NCBI GenBank assembly: GCA_934102215.1
Contig: CAKOSH010000010.1
Location: 1-53,458, forward strand
Source of the DNA: an uncultured Bacilli bacterium
GTDB lineage: Bacteria; Bacillota_I; Bacilli_A; RF39; UBA660
DNA: 53,458 nucleotides
Direction of reading: 5' to 3'
Position 1 is the stretch's first letter; every line of letters starts with the position of its first letter. This document shows positions 24,365 to 32,659 of this stretch, piece after piece. Under the pieces are notes generated by a model, which was given only the letters and a program-made list of their open reading frames with translations, was not told the DNA's origin and did no database searches. Position numbers and translations under genes: made by a program.

Positions 24365-25759
24365 TTATTTTCTCTCAAATGTAGTACCTTCTCTAGTATC
24401 TTTAAGAATGATACCCATTTCTAATAATTCATTACGAATAGTATCAGCAAGTTCAAAATTCTTATTCTTCTTTGCTTCATTTCTTTCTTCTATTTTCTTA
24501 AGAATTTCTGTATCATCCTCAAAACTTACTTCATCAGAAACTGTTAAAGATAATCCAAGAACTTTATCAAAATCACTAATTAATTTATATTTAGTTGCAT
24601 CATTACAATCAAGTTTTAACACTTCAAATATTAATGTTAGTGCATTAGCAGTATTTAAATCATCTTCAAGATAAGCAATAAATTTATTATTATATATTTC
24701 ATACACTTCACTATCAATATTACCTTCTTTATTAAGACTTAAAACTCTATTTTTAAGTTTTTTATATGCAGTTTCAGCACCATCTAATGAATTATAACTA
24801 AATGTTAATTGCTTTCTATAATGACTTTGTAAACATAAAAAACGATAACTAAGTGAATTATATCCCATTTCAATTAGAGTATCAACTGTAAGTGTTTTAC
24901 CATGACTCTTACTCATCTTACCGCTTTCATCATTTAAATGTTCACCATGTACCCAATAATTACACCAATGATGTCCTAAAAAACTTTCTGATTGAGCAAT
25001 CTCATTAGTATGATGTGGAAATATATTATCAACACCACCACAATGTATATCTAAATATTCACCTAAATATTTAATACTTATTCCAGTACATTCAATATGC
25101 CATCCTGGATATCCTGTTCCAAAAGGACTATCCCATTTTAAATCTTGACTATCAAATTTAGATTTAGTAAACCAAAGTACAAAATCAGTTTTATTTTTCT
25201 TATTAGTATCAACATCAACTGTATCTCTTACACCTTCTAAAAGGTTTTCTTCTTCATGATTAGTAAGAACATAATATTTGCTAAGTTTACTAGTATCGAA
25301 ATATACATTACCACCTCTTTCATATGCATATCCATCTTTTAATAATTTTTCTATTATCTTAATATATTCATCTATATTTTCAGTGGCTGGACATACAAGT
25401 TCAGGCTTTTTTATATTTAGTTTATTACAATCATCAAAGAATTTATCGGTATAAAACTTAGCAATTTCCATAACTGTTTTATGCTCTTTCTTAGCGGAAT
25501 TAACCATCTTATCATCTCCACTATCAGCATCACTAGTTAAATGACCAACATCAGTGATATTCATACATCGTTTAACATTATACCCTAGATACCTTAAAGT
25601 TTTTTCTAAAATATCTTCCATAATATAAGTCCTTAAATTTCCAATATGAGCAAAATGATATACTGTAGGACCACAAGTATACATAGTAACACATTCACTA
25701 TTCCAAGGTTTAAATTCTTCTTCCTTATGACTAGCAGTGTTATATATCATTAATGACAT
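24365..25759 (-). CDS. cysS: Cysteinyl-tRNA synthetase
   Basis: 464 residues, class I synthetase. HIGH motif HFAHIGN in VYHFAHIGNLRTY, KMSKS in SGKMSKSHGKTLTV, zinc ligands CGPT (Cys28), WHIECTG and HPH-containing HCGGVDNIFPHHTNEIAQSE. The C-terminal helical domain is present, and length is normal. Its terminator has been split by the IS next to its stop codon. Confidence 0.97.
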   Translation of the reverse strand: MSLMIYNTASHKEEEFKPWNSECVTMYTCGPTVYHFAHIGNLRTYIMEDILEKTLRYLGYNVKRCMNITDVGHLTSDADSGDDKMVNSAKKEHKTVMEIAKFYTDKFFDDCNKLNIKKPELVCPATENIDEYIKIIEKLLKDGYAYERGGNVYFDTSKLSKYYVLTNHEEENLLEGVRDTVDVDTNKKNKTDFVLWFTKSKFDSQDLKWDSPFGTGYPGWHIECTGISIKYLGEYLDIHCGGVDNIFPHHTNEIAQSESFLGHHWCNYWVHGEHLNDESGKMSKSHGKTLTVDTLIEMGYNSLSYRFLCLQSHYRKQLTFSYNSLDGAETAYKKLKNRVLSLNKEGNIDSEVYEIYNNKFIAYLEDDLNTANALTLIFEVLKLDCNDATKYKLISDFDKVLGLSLTVSDEVSFEDDTEILKKIEERNEAKKNKNFELADTIRNELLEMGIILKDTREGTTFERK

Positions 25760-25824
25760 ATGCTTTTCACCTCTTTCTTTAAATTAGATTTTATCACATT
25801 TTATATTATTATTCTATGTTTCAA

Positions 25825-25852
25825 AAGAAAAAAGATAATTATTTCTTATCTT
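25825..25852 (-). terminator. Terminator overlapping the recA 3' end
   Basis: On the minus strand AAGATAA and TTATCTT pair around 7 nt, then TTTTTTC. The recA stop codon lies in this hairpin. Confidence 0.6.
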
Positions 25853-26861
25853 CAATCTTTTTAACTTCATCAGGATTACTAAATAAACTCTTACGAACTT
25901 TATCTTCAATTTCCTTATACATCGCTGGATTATTCTTAAGAACAAGTTTAACATTTTCTTTACCTTGTCCAATCTTTTCTCCTTTATAGCTAAACCATGC
26001 TCCACTTTTATCAATGATTCCTAGATTAGATGCAAGGTCTATTATTTCTCCTACTTTAGATATACCTTCTCCATACATTATTTCAACTTCAGCAGTTCTA
26101 AATGGAGGAGCAACTTTATTTTTAACAACCTTAATATTTGTTTTATTGCCAAGAACATCTCCACCTACTTTAATTTGTTCTCCACGTCTAACATCTAATC
26201 TAACTGTTGAATAGAATTTTAATGCACGTCCACCTGGAGTAGTTTCTGGATTACCAAACATTACACCTACTTTTTCTCTTAATTGATTTATAAATATACA
26301 TATTGTATTTGTCTTATTAATAATACCACTTAATTTTCTAAGTGCTTGACTCATAAGTCTTGCTTGAAGTCCAACATGAGAATCTCCCATTTCGCCTTCT
26401 ATTTCAGCTTGTGGTACTAATGCAGCTACTGAATCTATAACAATTATACTCATTGCTTCACTTCTTACTAATGCTTCAACTATTTCAAGAGCTTGTTCAC
26501 CAGTATCAGGTTGTGATAATAATAATTCATCAATATCTACTCCTAATTTTCTAGCATAAACTGGATCTAAAGCATGTTCTGCATCAATAAAAGCAGCTCT
26601 TCCTCCTGTCTTTTGAACTTCAGCTATCGCATGTAAAGCAATAGTAGTTTTACCACTTGATTCAGGTCCAAATATTTCTATAATTCTTCCTTTTGGAAAA
26701 CCACCTACACCTAATGCTTGATCAAGTAATAACGAACCACTTGATACTACATCTATATTTTTAACTCCTCTTTCTCCTAATTTCATAATAGCACCCTTAC
26801 CGAATTGTTTTTCGATATCAGCAAGTACTTGATCTAAAGTTTTATCTTTTTCTTTTTTCAT
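25839..26861 (-). CDS. recA: Recombinase A
   Basis: 340 residues. The Walker A is GPESSGKTTIALH, with FIDAEHALDP, VIDSVAALVPQAEIEGEMGD, INQLREKVGVMFGNPETTPG and the C-terminal domain. I chose the ATG at 26861 (MKKEKDKTLDQVL), with GAAGGAG 12 nt upstream. The longer reading to 26921 adds an atypical hydrophobic extension. It is the homologous recombination and SOS coprotease filament protein. It stands alone, without cinA. Confidence 0.97.
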   Translation of the reverse strand: MKKEKDKTLDQVLADIEKQFGKGAIMKLGERGVKNIDVVSSGSLLLDQALGVGGFPKGRIIEIFGPESSGKTTIALHAIAEVQKTGGRAAFIDAEHALDPVYARKLGVDIDELLLSQPDTGEQALEIVEALVRSEAMSIIVIDSVAALVPQAEIEGEMGDSHVGLQARLMSQALRKLSGIINKTNTICIFINQLREKVGVMFGNPETTPGGRALKFYSTVRLDVRRGEQIKVGGDVLGNKTNIKVVKNKVAPPFRTAEVEIMYGEGISKVGEIIDLASNLGIIDKSGAWFSYKGEKIGQGKENVKLVLKNNPAMYKEIEDKVRKSLFSNPDEVKKIEDKK

Positions 26862-27061
26862 AACTCTATTTGTCTCCTTCAGTAACTTAATTGTAAAATA
26901 AAAAATAACCTTTGTCAACACCTATTTACAAACACTTGTTTGATAAAAATTTAATTATCAACGCCAAAATATTTCAATAATTAAATTATCGCTAAATAAT
27001 CTATATATAAAATACAATTTTACCAAGAAAAACACTCTCAAAACACAATTTTAACCACTTC

Positions 27062-27101
27062 AAAAAAAATAATATTTTTATAAAATTCATAAAAATATTA
27101 T
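27062..27101 (-). terminator. Terminator of the BspA-like gene
   Basis: On the minus strand ATAATATTTTTAT and ATAAAAATATTAT form a 13-bp stem with a 7-nt loop, followed by eight T. It starts 15 nt after the stop codon. Confidence 0.85.
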
Positions 27102-27115
27102 CATTTTTCAATATA

Positions 27116-29569
27116 TCAACCTATTCTAAAGGCTGGTGAGACACCAATTGAACCTGCCAAACCGTTATCACCATTATGATTTCCACTACTAGTTACATAA
27201 TGAAAAGCAAAATTAGAATCAGAACAAGAAGAACGAAGTCCCCAATAATTCTTAATAGTATCAGATTTTTTTATAGCTGCACTATAATTATCTGTTGAAG
27301 TACCTTGTGCTTTATAATAATCTAGTTGTCTTGTCATATTTCTCGCAGAATCAGAAGTAATTTTATTCGATGTTCCTTGTGCCCATATTTCTGCTGTACT
27401 AAGTAAATATAATTTATCTATCGATGTAAAATTTGCTGTATCTTCACTTCCGTGTCCAGACACTACCATTGTATTTATTATTCCGCTTTTTAAATCTTCT
27501 GGTAATGAATTATATATATCATTATTTATAAATGTTCTCATCGTAGTTGCTGGCCAGCCCTTTACATTTGTACCCTTTGGCCCACCATTATTATTCATTC
27601 TATTTTCAGTTATAGTATCTACAAATTCAAGCACAAAACCACATGCTGTTTGTGAGAAACCAGTAGTACTACATTCACTTGGAGTTGATGTATTTGCTAT
27701 ACGTATTGTATGTGTTCCGTAGGTTGTTCCTAAATCTATTTCTTTTGTATCTCCAACTTTATATCCTCGTGAATTACCTGCTTTAACGGAACTTACAACT
27801 GTAGCCCAATCATCTGTTCCAAATGTTGAAGGCTTATCTTTAACATCAGTAAAGTACCCAGGGTTACTTGTTCCACCATCTATTCTAGCATAGGTTTTAT
27901 CAACATAAGAACCATTATATTTTGTTCCTGCTCCACCTACAAGTTTAGACGTGTAAGTAAACATATTACTACTACTAGTAACATTATCAGTATTAAACTT
28001 ATCGCTAACATATATAGTTTTAAGATTATATGAATTGTAAAACATATATGCCATACTTGTTACTTTTGATGTATCAAAATTGCTTAAATCTAAGTCTGTT
28101 GCTTGAATACCCCAAAACATAGAATGCATATTCGTTACATTTGAAGTATCAAAATTACTTACATCCAATGTTGTAGCTTGACTACCTTGAAACATCCCCC
28201 ACATATTTTCTACTTTTGATGTATTAAAATTGCTTAAATCTAGAGTTGTGGCTTGACTACCTGAAAACATATGTTCCATAGTCCATACATTGCTTGTGTC
28301 AAAATTGCTTACATCTAATGTTACAGCTTTACTACCAGAAAACATACTAGCCATAGTAGTTACTTTTGACGTATCAAAATTGCTTACATCTAAAACAGTA
28401 GCTTGACTATTCATGAACATATAACGCATACTATACACATTTGATGTGTCAAAATTGCTTACATCTAATGTTATGGCTTGACTATTAGCAAACATATAAA
28501 TCATATTCGTTACGTTTGACGTATCAAATTTGCTTACATCTAGTATTGTAGCTTGACTATTATAAAACATTTCATACATACTTGTTACATTTGATGTATC
28601 AAAATTACTTACATCTAGGGCTGTGGCTTGACTACCACCAAACATAGCACCCATATTTGTCACATTTGATGTATCAAAACTACTTAAATCCAAGGTTGTG
28701 GCTTGACTATCAGAAAACATACACTCCATATTTGTTACTTTTGATGTATCAAAACTACTTAAATCCAAGGTTGTGGCTTGACTATTTGCGAACATATTTG
28801 ACATTGAAATTATTGGCTTATTATTTATATATGTACAAACTTTACTTGTTACTGCGTCTGTACTTGTTTTATCAGTTAGTTGCATACCCCAACCGTCATT
28901 ATTAATATTATACCAGCCTAAACCTGAGCTTGCTGATTTTCCTTGTTGCTTATAAGCATAAGTATATTGCCCATTTACATATTGTAACCCTAGTGTTAAA
29001 GTATCATTTGTTTTACAAAAATATGTACTTGCTTTTGTATTAATTGAAGCAATTTCACTATATGTAGATGGTATTGTTATGTCACTTAATGTATTTGTTA
29101 TGTACCCACCTTTAACACTTAAACTGAGATTTTGTGAAGAAGTACCATTATTTGTTATTTTAAGTTTTATTGTTTTTGTATTACTTGATATAACTGAGTC
29201 ACTTGGTTTATCATATGATTTTGTTACATTATTTGAGTCATCTAATTCATATGCTGAACTAAAATATTCAACTGTCAAATTTGAATTATTTAAGTAAAGC
29301 AATTTATAATAAGTATCTACTGGATTTAAATTATTTATTTTAACATCAATAATTGTTTCACCTGTTGGTACTGATAATGTGTTAGTACTACTTTCATCTA
29401 TTTCTATTGAATATTTTAATGCTCCTATGTACATTTCAGCTGCTTTATGATTATTTGAAGTAACAATAAAGTTTGAATAAGTTAATCCTAATGTAACACT
29501 GAAACCTACTATTATTAAAAGTACCATTAAATATTTATGTTCTTTTAAAAACTCTAAAACTCTTTTCAT
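27116..29569 (-). CDS. BspA-like surface protein with DUF285 repeats
   Basis: 817 residues. An N-terminal membrane segment (YLMVLLIIVGFSVTLGLTYS) is followed by a ~220-residue beta-rich region. Then come ten near-perfect 25-residue repeats of the type MxxMFxxSQATTLDLSxFDT-SxVTN (about residues 255-505), the DUF285/BspA leucine-rich repeat, with an eleventh degenerate copy. The C-terminus (WAQGTSNKITSDSARNMTRQ; WGLRSSC...GVSPAFRIG) resembles DUF6273. There is no LPXTG motif, so it is probably held by the N-terminal helix. Such proteins act as adhesins. It is divergent from an RHH regulator. Confidence 0.88.
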   Translation of the reverse strand: MKRVLEFLKEHKYLMVLLIIVGFSVTLGLTYSNFIVTSNNHKAAEMYIGALKYSIEIDESSTNTLSVPTGETIIDVKINNLNPVDTYYKLLYLNNSNLTVEYFSSAYELDDSNNVTKSYDKPSDSVISSNTKTIKLKITNNGTSSQNLSLSVKGGYITNTLSDITIPSTYSEIASINTKASTYFCKTNDTLTLGLQYVNGQYTYAYKQQGKSASSGLGWYNINNDGWGMQLTDKTSTDAVTSKVCTYINNKPIISMSNMFANSQATTLDLSSFDTSKVTNMECMFSDSQATTLDLSSFDTSNVTNMGAMFGGSQATALDVSNFDTSNVTSMYEMFYNSQATILDVSKFDTSNVTNMIYMFANSQAITLDVSNFDTSNVYSMRYMFMNSQATVLDVSNFDTSKVTTMASMFSGSKAVTLDVSNFDTSNVWTMEHMFSGSQATTLDLSNFNTSKVENMWGMFQGSQATTLDVSNFDTSNVTNMHSMFWGIQATDLDLSNFDTSKVTSMAYMFYNSYNLKTIYVSDKFNTDNVTSSSNMFTYTSKLVGGAGTKYNGSYVDKTYARIDGGTSNPGYFTDVKDKPSTFGTDDWATVVSSVKAGNSRGYKVGDTKEIDLGTTYGTHTIRIANTSTPSECSTTGFSQTACGFVLEFVDTITENRMNNNGGPKGTNVKGWPATTMRTFINNDIYNSLPEDLKSGIINTMVVSGHGSEDTANFTSIDKLYLLSTAEIWAQGTSNKITSDSARNMTRQLDYYKAQGTSTDNYSAAIKKSDTIKNYWGLRSSCSDSNFAFHYVTSSGNHNGDNGLAGSIGVSPAFRIG
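28055..28804 (-). repeat. Ten ~75-bp tandem repeats inside the BspA-like gene
   Basis: Units of 75 bp encode one 25-residue leucine-rich repeat each. The core 'gcttgact(a/c)...aaaacat' and 'tttgatgtatcaaaa(t/c)t(g/a)ctta(a/c)atc' recurs with few changes. Exact unit length and high similarity make unit gain or loss by recombination likely. Confidence 0.9.
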
Positions 29570-29598
29570 AACTTACTCCCGAATTATCTTATATTTCA

Positions 29599-29627
29599 AT
29601 TTTATCATTTTGCATTGCGATTTGCAA
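29599..29627 (-). promoter_or_regulatory. Promoter of the BspA-like gene
   Basis: TTGCAA (29622-29627), a 17-bp spacer and TAAAAT (29599-29604) read on the minus strand toward the adhesin gene. The -35 lies inside the palindrome at 29611-29631. Confidence 0.6.
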
Positions 29628-29631
29628 TGCA
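29611..29631. promoter_or_regulatory. Palindromic operator in the divergent adhesin/RHH promoter
   Basis: TGCATTGC-GATTT-GCAATGCA is a perfect 8-bp inverted repeat with a 5-bp centre. It covers the -35 regions of both divergent promoters. It is the natural binding site candidate for the RHH protein encoded at 29676. Confidence 0.7.
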
Positions 29632-29642
29632 TACTTTATATC
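29615..29642 (+). promoter_or_regulatory. Promoter of the RHH gene
   Basis: TTGCGA (29615-29620), a 16-bp spacer and TATATC (29637-29642). It overlaps the palindrome, suggesting autoregulation. Confidence 0.5.
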
Positions 29643-29675
29643 TTTTTTGTAATACGATAATTTTGGAGGTTAAAT

Positions 29676-29870
29676 ATGACTTTTAAAATGAAAGAACATA
29701 AAAGTGAAACGGAAAACAAAACAATAAGGTTTCCTATAGAATTAATTGAAAAAATTGAAAAACAATTAGTTGGTAAAAATATTACATTTTCTTCATTTGT
29801 AATTCAAGCATGTAGATATGCTCTTGAAAATATTGAAGAAACTGATATTAAAGAAAAAAATAACAAATAA
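29676..29870 (+). CDS. Ribbon-helix-helix (Arc/CopG-type) regulator
   Basis: 64 residues. A short strand (NKTIRFPIELIEKIEKQL) is followed by two helices (ITFSSFVIQACRYALENIEE), the usual RHH layout; RHH dimers insert the strand into DNA. TTTGGAGGT lies 7 nt before the ATG. It is divergent from the BspA-like adhesin, and the palindrome lies between them, so it probably represses both. It could instead be an orphan antitoxin, but no toxin gene is adjacent. Confidence 0.75.
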   Translation: MTFKMKEHKSETENKTIRFPIELIEKIEKQLVGKNITFSSFVIQACRYALENIEETDIKEKNNK

Positions 29871-29906
29871 AAAAAGTATTTATTTTGTATCGAATAAATA
29901 CTTTTT
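29868..29906. terminator. Bidirectional terminator between the RHH gene and pgsA
   Basis: AAAAAGTATTTATT and AATAAATACTTTTT form a 14-bp stem around TTGTATCG. It serves both convergent genes. It covers the last codons of pgsA and overlaps the RHH stop. Confidence 0.9.
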
Positions 29907-30476
29907 ATTTTTAACATAATATTGAATACCACTAATAACTGACAATACTGTAGCTATCATTATTATTGTACGAGATACAAAGTTAACACCAAATAGTGAA
30001 AATGGAATATCTTGGAAAAATAATAATGTAACACCAACTAACATAAATGCAGTTTTGAATTTACCAGCCTTACTAGCACCAACAGCACCAGATTTTTGAC
30101 CTGCGACCATCTTTATAGAATCAACAAATATATCTCTTGAAACTATAACTACAGGAACAACTACACTAATAAAACCTTCTACAGCAAGTACAATAAGTAC
30201 ACCATTTACAAGTACTTTATCAGCAATAGCATCCATTACTTTACCTAAATCAGTTACTAAATTATATTTTCTAGCTAAATAACCATCTAAGAAATCAGTA
30301 AGTGAAGCAATCATAAATATAATGCCACATATTAGATACTTACTATTGATGATAACATCACCAATCTTAAATTCTGGAAAATCAATACCTATCTTCTCCA
30401 TTGGAAATATTATTAATACTAGTAAAAGAATTGATAAAATAATCCTACATAATGTAATTTTATTAGGTACATTCAT
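29880..30476 (-). CDS. pgsA: CDP-diacylglycerol-glycerol-3-phosphate 3-phosphatidyltransferase
   Basis: 198 residues, integral membrane. The CDP-alcohol phosphotransferase motif D-G-x2-A-R-x8-G-x3-D-x3-D is complete in DFLDGYLARKYNLVTDLGKV followed by MDAIAD. It makes phosphatidylglycerophosphate, the precursor of phosphatidylglycerol and cardiolipin. It lies 3 nt after the RodZ-like gene, the conserved Bacillota order. Confidence 0.94.
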   Translation of the reverse strand: MNVPNKITLCRIILSILLLVLIIFPMEKIGIDFPEFKIGDVIINSKYLICGIIFMIASLTDFLDGYLARKYNLVTDLGKVMDAIADKVLVNGVLIVLAVEGFISVVVPVVIVSRDIFVDSIKMVAGQKSGAVGASKAGKFKTAFMLVGVTLLFFQDIPFSLFGVNFVSRTIIMIATVLSVISGIQYYVKNKKYLFDTK

Positions 30477-30479
30477 AAT

Positions 30480-30971
30480 CTATACTCTCCTTTCAATTAA
30501 ATTATCATAAATAACTTTTGTATTTACATCTCTATCAGTAATGAATTTGATGATCATAAATACTAACATTATTAATACTATTATAGATACTATATATATA
30601 ATTATATATTTTGTATTATTGTTTTTTCTTTTAATTGTATATGGAGAAACTATTTTATTATCTTCTTTTTGTTTCTCTAATATTTTGAATTCTTTTGTTT
30701 GTTCTAATATGTCATTTATAGGTATTCTTGAAGTATATCCAAATATAAAATCATTGAATTTATCAATCATTTCATCTTCATCTAAATTTAAATATATAGC
30801 ATATTTTTTTATTGTTTCTTTTAAGAAGAATACATCTTTAAATGCATTAGCATTTCCATCTTCTAAATTTTCTAATTGACTTTCTGTTATATTTAAATCT
30901 TTTATTACTTCACTTTTAGAAATACCGATTGTTTCTCTTGCTTCTTTAAAACTTTCTCCTATTTCTTTCAT
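30480..30971 (-). CDS. RodZ-like helix-turn-helix membrane protein
   Basis: 163 residues. The N-terminal HTH_25 domain (GESFKEARETIGISKSEVIK; LNITESQLENLEDGNANAFK; FLKETIKKYAIYLNLDEDEM) is followed by a basic linker and one membrane segment (YIIIYIVSIIVLIMLVFMII). The usual RodZ periplasmic domain is reduced to ~20 residues. RodZ links MreB to the membrane during rod growth; position before pgsA supports the call. It lies directly downstream of rnpB. Confidence 0.82.
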   Translation of the reverse strand: MKEIGESFKEARETIGISKSEVIKDLNITESQLENLEDGNANAFKDVFFLKETIKKYAIYLNLDEDEMIDKFNDFIFGYTSRIPINDILEQTKEFKILEKQKEDNKIVSPYTIKRKNNNTKYIIIYIVSIIVLIMLVFMIIKFITDRDVNTKVIYDNLIERRV

Positions 30972-30989
30972 ATTTCTCCTGTTAATAAT

Positions 30990-31337
30990 GATAATTTTTA
31001 ATAAGCCATGTTCTGTACCTTTAAGGTGACAAACATTTATCTAAGGATTTCTCCCTCACTTACTCCTTTATTTATTCATTCATAAGCGCTCCCCTACCAA
31101 ATTTGGGTTTCTCACTCGTGGGGTTTACCGCGTTCCACAATAGTTATTCCTAACTATCTCGTCTCTATGGCACTTTATGGCTAATATAATCAGGTCTTGA
31201 TTACCTCACCGCCGTTAGTACTTTCGTACTACCTAGAGTTATTTATTCCTCTAGCACGAACACTTTCATTCATTCCAGAATGAGTGAGCATGGACTTTCC
31301 TCTACATTTACATGCAGCGTTTGTCTAAAAAATTATT
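30990..31337 (-). ncRNA. rnpB: RNase P RNA
   Basis: About 348 nt on the minus strand. Conserved core elements are visible: GAGGAAAGTCCATGCT near the 5' end (31287-31302), AGTGCCATAGAGACGA, GTGGAACGCGGTAAACCCC, AGAAACCCAAATTTGGTAGG and ACAGAACATGGCTTA at the 3' end (31002-31016). The terminal P1 helix forms between GAATAATTTTTTA and TTAAAAATTATC; the 5' strand overlaps the gpsB stop. It processes pre-tRNA 5' ends. gpsB-rnpB is a conserved Bacillota order. Confidence 0.96.
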
Positions 31338-31647
31338 CACCATATACTACTTTTTCTAAATCACTAATTCTTTTTAATAAATCAACATTAGTGACACCTT
31401 TATTAGAGTTAGCTATATCAAGTGATGCTTTTAAATTTCTAATTTCAGCCTTTAATTTAGCATTATCAGATTCTAGTGCTTTTATTTCAGTTACAAGTCT
31501 TTTAGTTGTAGCCTCAAAATCAACATAATCTTTAATAACTAAATCTAAGAATTGATCTACTTCTTGAGGTCTATATCCTCTAGCATCAATCTTAAAATCT
31601 TTTTCTAATATCTCACGTGCTGTTAGAAATCTCTTATCATCATACAT
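31333..31647 (-). CDS. gpsB: GpsB/DivIVA-domain cell division protein
   Basis: 104 residues. The DivIVA N-terminal domain is clear: KRFLTAREILEKDFKIDARG, then YRPQEVDQFLDLVIKDYVDF, then a coiled coil (LVTEIKALESDNAKLKAEIR) and a short C-terminus (LLKRISDLEKVVYGE). GpsB shuttles between septum and side wall to coordinate PBPs. I chose the ATG at 31647 because AGAGAGG lies 9 nt upstream. The stop codon lies inside the rnpB P1 helix. Confidence 0.93.
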   Translation of the reverse strand: MYDDKRFLTAREILEKDFKIDARGYRPQEVDQFLDLVIKDYVDFEATTKRLVTEIKALESDNAKLKAEIRNLKASLDIANSNKGVTNVDLLKRISDLEKVVYGE

Positions 31648-31725
31648 ACTTTTTAGCCTCTCTTCCAATATAATTTTACCTCATACATATGAAGTTGTCA
31701 AGAATGCTAAAAAATCTATATAATA

Positions 31726-31751
31726 ACAAAAAACAAGTCAAATAACTTGTT
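31726..31751 (-). terminator. Terminator of the priA-fmt operon
   Basis: On the minus strand AACAAGT and ACTTGTT pair around 6 nt, then TTTTTTG. Confidence 0.75.
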
Positions 31752-31821
31752 CCTCATATGTTAAAATACATAAATTAATATCACTATCTAATTCTTTAAA
31801 ACATGAATTTATATCTATCAT
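31738..31821 (-). CDS. Possible 27-residue small protein
   Basis: ATG at 31821 preceded by GGAGGTGG, a near-perfect Shine-Dalgarno (spacing short, ~4 nt). The product MIDINSCFKELDSDINLCIL followed by TYEEQVI is acidic with two Cys spaced 10 apart. The stop TGA is inside the stem of the operon terminator, so translation would interfere with the hairpin. It could also be a chance ORF or a leader-like attenuator. Confidence 0.35.
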   Translation of the reverse strand: MIDINSCFKELDSDINLCILTYEEQVI

Positions 31822-31885
31822 TCCACCTCCATTTATATGATAAAATAATTTAAATATAAATTCATTCTATTCGACAAAACTAGTT

Positions 31886-32659
31886 TTATTTTTTAAATAA
31901 ATCAGGAAATAATGTATAAGCATCACTATAATCAACTTTATCAACATTAGATATATATATATTATATATTAATTCATCATAACTATCATTACTTATTATA
32001 TTATTAAGTAATCTATAATCCATTTTAAAATTAGTTATATTTGATGCACTATTATATACTTGCATAGTTATTTTAGTATTATCATCATATACAGTATATG
32101 ATTTATTAAATAGTGTATTATATTCACTTAATAAATCATTAAATTTAATTTCACAAGTTGATATATTTCTATTTTTTCTACTACATTCACTTTTAGAGAT
32201 TATATTTTTAATGAACTCTAAGTTACAAAAATTAGTATTAACATATTTATCTACACTAATATCATTATTTATTACTAATTTATTATTTTTAACTTCATAT
32301 TTATTACCTTTATATTTTAAATAACCTATATTGTAATTACTAACTTCCATTCCCTCAAATATACCATCTGTTTCATATAAGTATTGGTATTCATCATTAT
32401 TTCTTGTTATTTTAGCAGTAAGTTCATAATTATTTTTTATTTTACCAAAGTATTCATCTAATTTTTCTGCTGTAACAAATACTTTTAATCTATTAGTTTT
32501 ATCATTATTAGTGGTAATTCCATCACCAAATATATTATTTAGAAGTACTATTATTACTGCCACACCAAATATTATAAGATATATTTCTAGTTTTTTAGGT
32601 TCCAATTCTTTTTTCTTTTGTTTTCTTTTTTCTTGATAATCAAGTATTTTTTCTAACAT
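31886..32659 (-). CDS. Membrane-anchored protein of unknown function
   Basis: 257 residues. A cytoplasmic basic start (EKRKQKKKELEPKK) is followed by one membrane helix (IYLIIFGVAVIIVLLNNIFG) and an extracytoplasmic domain of alternating strands with three Cys (FCNLEF, SECSRK, STCEIKF). It overlaps the fmt stop by 7 nt and is the last gene of the operon. No family is recognised. Confidence 0.65.
   Translation of the reverse strand: MLEKILDYQEKRKQKKKELEPKKLEIYLIIFGVAVIIVLLNNIFGDGITTNNDKTNRLKVFVTAEKLDEYFGKIKNNYELTAKITRNNDEYQYLYETDGIFEGMEVSNYNIGYLKYKGNKYEVKNNKLVINNDISVDKYVNTNFCNLEFIKNIISKSECSRKNRNISTCEIKFNDLLSEYNTLFNKSYTVYDDNTKITMQVYNSASNITNFKMDYRLLNNIISNDSYDELIYNIYISNVDKVDYSDAYTLFPDLFKK

Noticed and set aside
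25760..25838. Possible T-box leader of cysS
   Set aside because: The stretch upstream of cysS is under 80 nt and shows no T-box conserved sequence or stem I.
26862..26921. 20-residue N-terminal extension of RecA
   Set aside because: It would add an atypical hydrophobic stretch; the ATG at 26861 gives the normal RecA N-terminus.
28055..28804. Regular repeats suggestive of a CRISPR array
   Set aside because: Units are contiguous 75-bp coding repeats without unique spacers and lie in frame in the adhesin.
28657..28905. 82-residue plus-strand ORF over the adhesin repeats
   Set aside because: Its repetitive YQNYLNPRLWLDY sequence is the antisense of the DUF285 repeats, not a gene.
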